Source of the DNA: Burkholderiales bacterium
GTDB lineage: Bacteria > Pseudomonadota > Gammaproteobacteria > Burkholderiales > Burkholderiaceae_D
Length of the DNA: 11,382 nt
Direction of reading: 5' to 3'
NCBI GenBank assembly: GCA_028868455.1
Contig: JAGWUK010000042.1
Span: 1-11,382 of the forward strand
Shown: piece after piece, positions 6,130 to 11,382 of the stretch
Layout: every line of letters starts with the position of its first letter
Position numbering within the stretch: the stretch's first letter is position 1
The notes under the pieces: model-generated
The model's database searches: none
Told to the model about the DNA's origin: nothing
Seen by the model: only the letters and a program-made list of their open reading frames with translations
Made by a program: the position numbers and the translations under genes

Positions 6130-8400
6130 TTACTTCGCTGTTTCCGCCATTAATTTGACGCAATCAACAAAATAGCCGCGTTTTCCGTTCATCTCGGCTT
6201 TGACCAGACCATGGCAATCTGTTTCAAACCCAGGAAAACGTTCATTAAAGTCACGCACAAACTTGAGGTAGTCGACAATCGTGCGATTAAAGCGCTCACC
6301 CGGGATCAGTAACGGAATCCCAGGAGGATATGGCGTCAGCAGGATAGCCGTAACGCGACCTTCCAGTTCATCGATGGAAACACGTTCAATCTCGCGGTGC
6401 GCCATCATCGCAAAGGCATCCGATGGCTTCATTGCCGGTTGCATGTCGGAAAGATACATCTCCGTCGTCAGACGGGCCACATTGTGGCCTTTGTAGGCTT
6501 CGTGGATGCCCTGGCAAAGGTCTTTCAAACCGACGCCTTCATAACGAGGATTGGCTGCGGCAAATTCCGGCAAGATGCGCCACATCGGCTGATTCTTATC
6601 GTAGTCGTCCTTGAACTGCTGCAACGCTGTCAGCAACGTGTTCCAGCGACCTTTGGTAATACCTATCGTAAACATGATGAAAAATGAGTACAGGCCGCAT
6701 TTTTCAACAATAACGCCGTGTTCCGCCAGATATTTGGTCACGATGGAGGCTGGAATCCCTGTTTCGCCAAACTTGCCTTCCAGCGACAAGCCTGGAGTAA
6801 CGATCGTCGCCTTGATCGGATCCAGCATATTGAAGCCAGTTGCCAGTTTGCCAAAACCATGCCATTCGTCTTCTGCACGGATGACCCAGTCCTCGCGGGA
6901 GCCTATGCCTTCCTCGGCAAATTCTTCTGGACCCCAGACCTGGAACCACCAGTCTTGTCCCCATTCCTGATCGACCTTGCGCATGGCACGACGGAAATCC
7001 AGTGCTTCCAGAATGGATTCTTCAACCAGTGCTGTGCCGCCCGGTGCTTCCATCATTGCGGCGGCGATATCGCAGGAGGCAATGATGGAATATTGCGGCG
7101 ACGTCGATGTATGCATCAGATAAGCTTCGTTGAAACTGTCCTTATCCAGTTTATGGGTTTCCGATTCGCGAACCAGAATTTGCGATGCCTGCGAAATGCC
7201 GGCCAGCAATTTGTGTGTTGACTGGGTCGAAAAAATCATCGATTTTTTGGCGCGCGGACGATCCTTGCCTATCGCATGCATGTTTTTGTAAAAATCGTGG
7301 AAAGTCGCATGTGGCAACCAGGCTTCGTCGAAATGCAAGGTGTCAATTTCACCGTCCAGCAGTTCTTTCAATGTTTCGACGTTGTAAATGACGCCGTCGT
7401 AAGTCGATTGTGTGATCGTCAAAATACGTGGCTTCTTGTTTTTTGCTTCGCGGGCAAACGGATTGGCTTCAATCTTTTTGCGTATGCTTTCCATGCTGAA
7501 TTCTTCCAGCGGAATCGGGCCGATAATGCCGAGATTATTCCGTGTCGGCATCAGGAACACAGGAATAGCGCCACACATGATGATGGAATGCAGAATCGAC
7601 TTGTGGCAGTTACGGTCAACGACCACGATGTCGCCGGGGGCTACGGTCGAGTGCCAGACCATTTTGTTCGATGTCGATGTGCCATTTGTGACGAAATAGC
7701 AATGGTCTGCATTGAAGATGCGTGCTGCATTGCGTTCGGAAGCGGCCACAGGGCCAGTATGGTCAAGCAGTTGACCCAGTTCTTCGACCGCATTGCAAAC
7801 GTCGGCGCGCAGCATGTTTTCGCCAAAAAACTGATGGAACATCTGACCGATCGGCGACTTCAGAAATGCCACGCCACCTGAGTGTCCTGGGCAGTGCCAC
7901 GAGTAAGAGCCGTCGTTGGCGTAGTGAACCAGAGCGCGGAAAAACGGTGGCGCGAGGCCGTCCAGATAGGAGCGCGCTTCACGAATGATGTGGCGCGCGA
8001 CGAATTCTGGCGTGTCTTCGAACATGTGAATGAAACCATGCAACTCGCGCAGGATGTCATTTGGAATATGCCGGGATGTGCGTGTTTCGCCGTACAGATA
8101 AATCGGAATGTCGGCGTTTTTATAGCGAATTTCTTCGACGAAGGCGCGCAGTGATTTCAGCGCATGATCTGTCTCTTCATCGGTGCCGCCACCAAATTCC
8201 TCATCGTCTATGGATAAGATGAAAGCGGAAGCGCGCGATTGTTGTTGTGCAAACTGAGACAGGTCACCGTAACTGGTCACGCCGAGTACTTCCATGCCTT
8301 CAGTCTGTATAGCATCAGCTAATGCGCGTATGCCCAGGCCAGAAGTGTTTTCAGATCGGAAGTCCTCGTCAATGATGACGATGGGGAAGCGGAATTTCAT
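6130..8400 (-). CDS. PLP-dependent Orn/Lys/Arg decarboxylase (class III fold-type I)
   Basis: A 756-residue cytoplasmic decarboxylase that removes CO2 from a basic amino acid, giving cadaverine, putrescine or agmatine. Residues 1 to about 135 form the receiver-like N-terminal domain. The PLP core runs from about 150 and shows WHCPGHSGG (168-176), GTSTSNK (240-246), DRNCHKS (262-268), HFDEAW (356-361) and STHKLLAGISQAS with Schiff-base Lys397 (codon 7210-7212). The C-terminal domain includes LTPYPPGIPLL and FPGFETD. Length fits the AdiA/LdcA size class. From memory, blocks such as WHS, DRNCHKSILHSIIM and RNNLGIIGPIP look closer to Pseudomonas LdcA (lysine) than to E. coli LdcI or SpeC; arginine or ornithine cannot be excluded. 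I use the ATG at 8398-8400; a TTG four codons upstream overlaps its GGAG ribosome site. It is monocistronic, with a terminator behind it and a structured leader in front. Confidence 0.95.
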   Translation of the reverse strand: MKFRFPIVIIDEDFRSENTSGLGIRALADAIQTEGMEVLGVTSYGDLSQFAQQQSRASAFILSIDDEEFGGGTDEETDHALKSLRAFVEEIRYKNADIPIYLYGETRTSRHIPNDILRELHGFIHMFEDTPEFVARHIIREARSYLDGLAPPFFRALVHYANDGSYSWHCPGHSGGVAFLKSPIGQMFHQFFGENMLRADVCNAVEELGQLLDHTGPVAASERNAARIFNADHCYFVTNGTSTSNKMVWHSTVAPGDIVVVDRNCHKSILHSIIMCGAIPVFLMPTRNNLGIIGPIPLEEFSMESIRKKIEANPFAREAKNKKPRILTITQSTYDGVIYNVETLKELLDGEIDTLHFDEAWLPHATFHDFYKNMHAIGKDRPRAKKSMIFSTQSTHKLLAGISQASQILVRESETHKLDKDSFNEAYLMHTSTSPQYSIIASCDIAAAMMEAPGGTALVEESILEALDFRRAMRKVDQEWGQDWWFQVWGPEEFAEEGIGSREDWVIRAEDEWHGFGKLATGFNMLDPIKATIVTPGLSLEGKFGETGIPASIVTKYLAEHGVIVEKCGLYSFFIMFTIGITKGRWNTLLTALQQFKDDYDKNQPMWRILPEFAAANPRYEGVGLKDLCQGIHEAYKGHNVARLTTEMYLSDMQPAMKPSDAFAMMAHREIERVSIDELEGRVTAILLTPYPPGIPLLIPGERFNRTIVDYLKFVRDFNERFPGFETDCHGLVKAEMNGKRGYFVDCVKLMAETAK

Positions 8401-8404
8401 GGAA

Positions 8405-8458
8405 GTCTCCAAAAAGCTTGTTACAAGGGAGACGCCTGGGCAAGTTTGGTAACCGCTT
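8405..8458 (-). promoter_or_regulatory. Decarboxylase leader hairpin that covers the ribosome-binding site
   Basis: On the minus strand GTCTCC (8433-8428) pairs perfectly with GGAGAC (8410-8405), which contains the GGAG ribosome site 6 nt before the ATG. Inside the loop CTTG (8427-8424) and CAAG (8420-8417) stack on as a second stem with a TAA loop. An alternative pairing exists: AAGC-G-GTTAC (8458-8449) with GTAAC-AA-GCTT (8424-8414). It uses the same loop bases, so the two inner stems cannot form together. This arrangement is typical of leaders that switch translation on and off, but I recognise no known riboswitch class and no ligand can be named. Confidence 0.4.
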
Positions 8459-8513
8459 GCGCGCCGAAAAATTCAAAGAAGCGAATTCTCTCAGATATGT
8501 GGGGGCAGATGTG

Positions 8514-8545
8514 AAAAAAATCGGCACTTCAGACTGAATCGTGGC
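8514..8545 (-). terminator. Possible attenuator or terminator in the decarboxylase leader
   Basis: On the minus strand GCCAC (8545-8541) and TTCA (8538-8535) can pair with TGAA (8531-8528) and GTGCC (8527-8523), with one C-C mismatch and a 2-nt GA bulge. GA and seven T (8520-8514) follow. It lies 114 bp before the decarboxylase start and points toward it. The stem is weak, so it could be a leaky attenuator or simply an A-rich stretch. Confidence 0.3.
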
Positions 8546-8611
8546 AATTTCATACGCCCGTCATAAAATAAAACTGAACATCAAATGTTGCACTGCGATA
8601 AGCGTTTCTTG

Positions 8612-8626
8612 CTGAATATTATTCAG
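8612..8626. repeat. 15-bp palindrome, candidate operator
   Basis: CTGAATA and TATTCAG are perfect inverted arms around a single T at 8619. The site lies 212 bp before the decarboxylase start and 36 bp from the hairpin that ends the mipA-side transcript. The half-sites TGAAT and ATTCA equal those of the ArgR box, but they are 3 bp apart here instead of the usual 4, so ArgR binding is doubtful. Confidence 0.4.
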
Positions 8627-8661
8627 TATTTAATCATCACCGTGGTCGGGGGAGGTAATAA

Positions 8662-8690
8662 AAAAAGGACATTTTTACAATGCCCTTTTT
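8662..8690 (-). terminator. Intrinsic terminator after the mipA-like gene
   Basis: Arms 8662-8672 and 8680-8690 form an 11-bp stem on the minus strand, with one G-U pair, around a 7-nt loop, followed by a T-run (CCTTTTTTTATTACC). It lies 42 bp after the mipA-like stop and closes the thyA-folA-DUF4337-mipA cluster. Confidence 0.85.
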
Positions 8691-8732
8691 ATGATGCAGG
8701 TCGGTGAAAATTGCGCCAAGCGATTTTGTTGA

Positions 8733-9521
8733 TTAAAACCGATAGCTCGCAGCCGAGAAAATCGTGACGGGATTTTTCTGGAAGACAAACGGGCTCTTGC
8801 CTGTGTCGCCAGTCAGGTGTTTGACCGATGCGCCGGTTGTCAGAGACCAGTTGGTGTCGATATTCCAATGCCAGCTCGCGCCAACACGGAGATCGGTCAG
8901 CCCGGCGGACGGTGTGTATTGCGTGTAGCCACTGGCGACTGATTGGGCTGCCGTAACGCCGTAATAGGATTGAACGTAGGAGGAATTGGCCCAGTTGGCG
9001 CCAAAGCTGGCCGACAATCGGTGGCGGCTGTTCAGCGAGGTCGTGGCTCTGCCGCCGACGCTGAGTTGCAGTCCGTTATGATCAACACCGGACCCATAGC
9101 GTATCGAGGAAACCAGAGAGTAGTTCTGGTTGATGGAATAGTTCAGGAATGCGCCAGGTTCGAGCGCCGTATTCACGTCGCCCAGGCCGTTCAGCTTGGC
9201 GGAGCGTGATTCGTCACGCGCTGCCTCAAGCGACATTCTTAGACCATATTGCCAGCCAGGAGCTTTAGAAAAATTGTAGCCTATGCCGTTAATGGCACTA
9301 AAAAAAGCGCCGTTTTTCCATTGAACGTCAAACATCGGGTAAGCCGCCAGTCTGCTTTCGTCCGATCCGGAATACTTGGGAATGGACAGTGCGGCGGCAC
9401 CGACTGAAAAATTCACGTCTTTTGGTAAATACGGCGTCGGCACCAGTTGTACGAACTCTGCCGTTTGTGCTTGCGCAGTGCATGCTGCGACAAGGAGCAC
9501 GATACTGAGTATTTTTTTCAT
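8733..9521 (-). CDS. MipA/OmpV family outer-membrane protein
   Basis: A 262-residue predicted outer-membrane beta-barrel. Family members include E. coli MipA, a scaffold of the murein-synthesis enzymes, and Vibrio OmpV; the role here is unknown. MKKILSIVLLVAACTAQAQ is a signal peptide with likely cleavage after AQA (residue 18). The mature part opens with the family pattern SIPKYSGSDESRLAAYPMFDVQW, split here as IPKYSGSDESR and AAYPMFDVQW, then FFSAINGIGYNF, and alternates like a barrel to the C-terminal AASYRF, whose final Phe fits BAM-dependent insertion. VAAC inside the signal resembles a lipobox, but the barrel begins straight after AQA, so ordinary cleavage is favoured. I start at the ATG at 9519-9521; the frame stays open upstream to 9578 but that part overlaps the preceding gene. 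The gap to the DUF4337 stop is 16 bp with a GAG ribosome site. Confidence 0.87.
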   Translation of the reverse strand: MKKILSIVLLVAACTAQAQTAEFVQLVPTPYLPKDVNFSVGAAALSIPKYSGSDESRLAAYPMFDVQWKNGAFFSAINGIGYNFSKAPGWQYGLRMSLEAARDESRSAKLNGLGDVNTALEPGAFLNYSINQNYSLVSSIRYGSGVDHNGLQLSVGGRATTSLNSRHRLSASFGANWANSSYVQSYYGVTAAQSVASGYTQYTPSAGLTDLRVGASWHWNIDTNWSLTTGASVKHLTGDTGKSPFVFQKNPVTIFSAASYRF

Positions 9522-9537
9522 TTCGTTCTCATTTTGC

Positions 9538-10107
9538 TTAAATATGTAGCCATGCCAGGCCTGCCAATGCAACGCCAATACCGGCTACGCCATATGAAGT
9601 ATATTGCAACCATTTTTTCTTGGTCAGCAAGGTAATGGCTGCCAGTGAGATGGCGATCTGCACGGCAGTCATGGCTTGCGCCCAGCGGTGGTGCTGGTGC
9701 AGGGCGGCTTCGGATTCATGTTCCCAGCTCGTTGCTTCTGCTTCCAGCACTTCGGCTTTTTTCTTGATCTCTTCTTTTTCGGACTTGTAGCGACTGACGT
9801 CCGATTTATATTTTTCTATATCTGCACCGGGCAAGATCATGGCGAGTTCTGCCAGATTTTGCTTGCTCGACTTGGATTGATAGAAGTTCCATTGGTTCGA
9901 TGCTTCGGTCTTTTTTATTGCAGCGTTGTTTTTGAACATGGCGGCATCGTTTTGCGTTGCGCCGCCCTGATATCCAAATAATGCGCCGACAGTGGCCATG
10001 ATGGCGGTCATGACGGCGATGCGACTGGCAAAATCGTCGTTGCTGTGCGCGGCATGTTCCAATTCATGATCATGTGGTCCGTGTACGTGAAAACCGTGTC
10101 CTGACAT
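9538..10107 (-). CDS. DUF4337 family membrane protein
   Basis: A 189-residue inner-membrane protein of unknown function. The N-terminal tail is rich in His (seven in the first 21 residues: HGFHVHGPHDHELEH and neighbours). One membrane segment lies at about 28-46 and two more at about 143-161 and 168-188. Between them are QWNFYQSKSSKQNLAE (72-87) and a charged, Lys/Glu-rich stretch likely to be coiled coil (about 97-130). The order of segments and the QWxxYQxK motif fit DUF4337. The start is the ATG at 10105-10107. It lies 8 bp after folA and 16 bp before the mipA-like gene, so it is cotranscribed with both. Nothing in the sequence points to a substrate or partner. Confidence 0.85.
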   Translation of the reverse strand: MSGHGFHVHGPHDHELEHAAHSNDDFASRIAVMTAIMATVGALFGYQGGATQNDAAMFKNNAAIKKTEASNQWNFYQSKSSKQNLAELAMILPGADIEKYKSDVSRYKSEKEEIKKKAEVLEAEATSWEHESEAALHQHHRWAQAMTAVQIAISLAAITLLTKKKWLQYTSYGVAGIGVALAGLAWLHI

Positions 10108-10113
10108 GTCTTT

Positions 10114-10117
10114 TCCT
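10114..10117 (-). promoter_or_regulatory. DUF4337 ribosome-binding site overlapping the folA stop
   Basis: AGGA on the minus strand lies 6 nt before the DUF4337 ATG, and its first two bases are the AG of the folA TAG stop (10116-10118). The overlap favours translational coupling of DUF4337 to folA. Confidence 0.7.
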
Positions 10118-10598
10118 AATTCTTAGTATATGTGACGAAAGCGTAATGCAAATTTTTTTGTTCTGAATAGTGTGTTTCTCTGTGCACTTCTTTCCACATG
10201 GCGACATCAATTGCCGGAAAAAATGCATCGCACGGGAATTCTGCCTGTATCTCCGTCACAATCAACTGGCTCGCCAGCGGCAGCGCTTGTCGATAAATGT
10301 CGGCACCACCTATGACAAACGCCATCTCATTGTTCAGGCTGGATCGTGCTTCTTCCAGCGAGGCGACAGCTTCGACGCCGGCATGTTGCCAGTCGCGATT
10401 GCGGGTGACAACGATGTTGCGGCGATTGGGGAGCGGGCGTCCTATCGAATCAAAGGTTTTGCGTCCCATGATGATGGTGTGACCGCTGGTTGTCCGTTTG
10501 AAATGGGCGAGGTCTTCCGGCAGATGCCAGGGCAGGGCATTGTTGATGCCGATTCCCAGTTTGCTATCGGTTGCAACGATAATCGTTAAAGATGACAT
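10116..10598 (-). CDS. folA: Dihydrofolate reductase
   Basis: Reduces dihydrofolate to tetrahydrofolate with NADPH in the cytoplasm, recycling the dihydrofolate that ThyA releases; the family is the target of trimethoprim. The protein has 160 residues, against 159 in E. coli. Visible landmarks are the Met20-type loop GIGINNALPWHLPEDL (15-30), with Asp29 at the place of the E. coli catalytic Asp27; the NADPH-binding block MGRKTFDSIGRPLPNR (44-59); VVTRN; and FVIGGADIY (94-102). I start at the ATG at 10596-10598, which matches the usual N-terminus and has GGAA 9 nt upstream. A GTG at 10611-10613 would add five residues that the family lacks. It lies 19 bp after thyA and 8 bp before DUF4337. Confidence 0.97.
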   Translation of the reverse strand: MSSLTIIVATDSKLGIGINNALPWHLPEDLAHFKRTTSGHTIIMGRKTFDSIGRPLPNRRNIVVTRNRDWQHAGVEAVASLEEARSSLNNEMAFVIGGADIYRQALPLASQLIVTEIQAEFPCDAFFPAIDVAMWKEVHRETHYSEQKNLHYAFVTYTKN

Positions 10599-10617
10599 GG
10601 TGATGAATTCCACTCAG

Positions 10618-11382
10618 TCAGACCGCTACCGGTGCTTTGATGGCCGGATGCGATTCGTAGTTCTGGATTTCGAAATCGTCAAACCGATAGTCGAATAACG
10701 ACGCTGGATGACGCTTGATCAGTAGCTGCGGTGGATTGAGCGGCGTACGCGAAAGCTGTTCAGCGACTTGTTCCATATGATTGGAATACAGATGGCAATC
10801 GCCGCCAGTCCAGATGAATTCTCCGACGTCCAGTCCGGTCTGCTGCGCCACCATATGTGTGAGCAAGGCGTACGAAGCGATATTGAACGGGACGCCAAGG
10901 AAAATATCGGCGCTGCGCTGATAGAGCTGGCAGGACAATTTTCCGTCGGCGACATAAAACTGGAACAGCGCATGGCACGGCGGCAATTTCATTTGTGGAA
11001 TCTCAGCCACGTTCCACGCAGAGACGATCAGTCGGCGTGAATCCGGATTGTTCTTGATCTGCTCGACAACTTGCGTGATCTGGTCGATGTGCTCACCGCC
11101 CGGCGCTGGCCAACTGCGCCATTGGGAGCCGTAAATTGGTCCCAGATCGCCATTTTCATCGGCCCACTCGTCCCAGATGGAAACGCCGTTGTCTTTCAGG
11201 TACTGGATATTGGTTGAGCCTGCAAGAAACCAGATCAGCTCGTGAATAATGGATTTCAGATGCAGTTTTTTTGTCGTGACCAGAGGGAAGCCCTGCTTCA
11301 GGTCGAAGCGCATCTGGTACCCAAATGTGGATACGGTGCCAGTCCCGGTGCGGTCCGTTTTGCGGGTGCCGTGCTCCAGCAC
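10618..11382 (-). CDS. thyA: Thymidylate synthase, 5' end missing
   Basis: Converts dUMP to dTMP using methylene-tetrahydrofolate and yields dihydrofolate. The visible 254 residues begin at a point matching about residue 11 of the 264-residue E. coli enzyme; the GTG at the window edge (11380-11382) is an internal Val codon. Landmarks are [53 protein letters not shown], the catalytic Cys in [12 protein letters not shown] (visible residue 136, equal to E. coli Cys146 with an offset of 10), [17 protein letters not shown], and the C-terminal KAPVAV. One common family residue differs: QRSAD has Ala where E. coli has Cys, which is frequent. It is the first visible gene of a cluster with folA, DUF4337 and the mipA-like gene; its promoter is outside the window. 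Confidence 0.97.
   Translation of the reverse strand: MLEHGTRKTDRTGTGTVSTFGYQMRFDLKQGFPLVTTKKLHLKSIIHELIWFLAGSTNIQYLKDNGVSIWDEWADENGDLGPIYGSQWRSWPAPGGEHIDQITQVVEQIKNNPDSRRLIVSAWNVAEIPQMKLPPCHALFQFYVADGKLSCQLYQRSADIFLGVPFNIASYALLTHMVAQQTGLDVGEFIWTGGDCHLYSNHMEQVAEQLSRTPLNPPQLLIKRHPASLFDYRFDDFEIQNYESHPAIKAPVAV

Larger units (their letters stand above)
8401..8661. other. Long upstream region of the decarboxylase gene
   Basis: About 260 bp without a credible gene lie between the decarboxylase start and the mipA-side terminator. From the decarboxylase outward they hold a ribosome-site hairpin with an alternative pairing (8405-8458), a hairpin with a run of seven A on the plus strand (8514-8545), an AT-rich stretch near 8551-8575 that could contain a promoter, an AACAT/ATGTT inverted pair (8577-8589) and a 15-bp palindrome (8612-8626). 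I could not fix a -35/-10 pair, so the transcript start and leader length are unknown. Confidence 0.6.

Noticed and set aside
7276..7881. 201-codon plus-strand open frame opposite the decarboxylase
   Set aside because: It lies wholly antisense to a well-conserved enzyme, has no recognisable domain and looks like a codon-bias shadow (Cys, His and Arg rich). The frames at 6718-7221 and 7722-7988 are rejected for the same reason.
9480..9482. Cys14 of the mipA-like protein as a lipoprotein anchor
   Set aside because: VAAC fits a loose lipobox, but MipA/OmpV proteins are barrels with ordinary signal cleavage, and AQA follows at the right place.
9522..9578. Longer mipA-like start at 9578
   Set aside because: It would put 19 residues before a normal signal peptide and overlap the DUF4337 coding end.
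10170..10589. 139-codon plus-strand open frame opposite folA
   Set aside because: Antisense shadow of a certain folA gene, with no recognisable motif.
10599..10613. GTG at 10613 as folA start
   Set aside because: The ATG at 10598 gives the usual dihydrofolate reductase N-terminus; the extra five residues have no family support.
1..11382. CRISPR array, insertion sequence, phage or tRNA genes
   Set aside because: No regularly spaced repeats, transposase motifs, terminal inverted repeats, phage proteins or tRNA-like stretches were seen on either strand.

Overview
The window looks like chromosomal DNA of a betaproteobacterium, most likely Burkholderiales and perhaps Oxalobacteraceae. This is an inference from the gene set, from the relatedness I recall of the ThyA, FolA, glutaminase and decarboxylase proteins, and from a GC content that looks close to one half; no rRNA or other taxonomic marker is present. 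I see no insertion sequence, phage gene, tRNA or CRISPR array. Apart from a plus-strand glutaminase fragment at the left edge, every gene reads on the minus strand.

Layout, left to right. (1) 1-881: 3' part of a serine-dependent glutaminase, convergent with the next gene. (2) 927-4866: a tight two-gene unit of exported proteins of unknown function, transcribed as a DUF1800 lipoprotein (with a DUF4214 module) followed by a Tat-exported DUF1501 protein. (3) 5037-5972: a three-part PilZ protein, probably a c-di-GMP effector. (4) 6130-8400: a full-length PLP-dependent Orn/Lys/Arg decarboxylase with a strong terminator and a long upstream region. (5) 8733-11382: a gene cluster read thyA, folA, a DUF4337 membrane protein, then a MipA/OmpV outer-membrane protein, ending in a clear intrinsic terminator at 8662-8690. 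thyA is cut by the right edge.

ThyA and FolA form one metabolic pair: ThyA converts dUMP to dTMP and leaves dihydrofolate, which FolA reduces back to tetrahydrofolate. The two envelope genes behind them share the transcript by spacing alone. The decarboxylase probably consumes protons and makes a diamine or agmatine. The DUF1800/DUF1501 pair is a recurrent but functionally unassigned export module.

The least explained DNA is the roughly 330 bp between the decarboxylase and the mipA-like gene. It holds a 15-bp palindrome, a hairpin followed by seven U in the direction of the decarboxylase, and a leader hairpin that would pair with the decarboxylase ribosome-binding site, plus an alternative pairing that excludes it. 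This suggests leader-level control, unproven. I did not find a clearly new multi-gene system; the best candidates for a second look are that leader and the DUF1800/DUF1501 pair.
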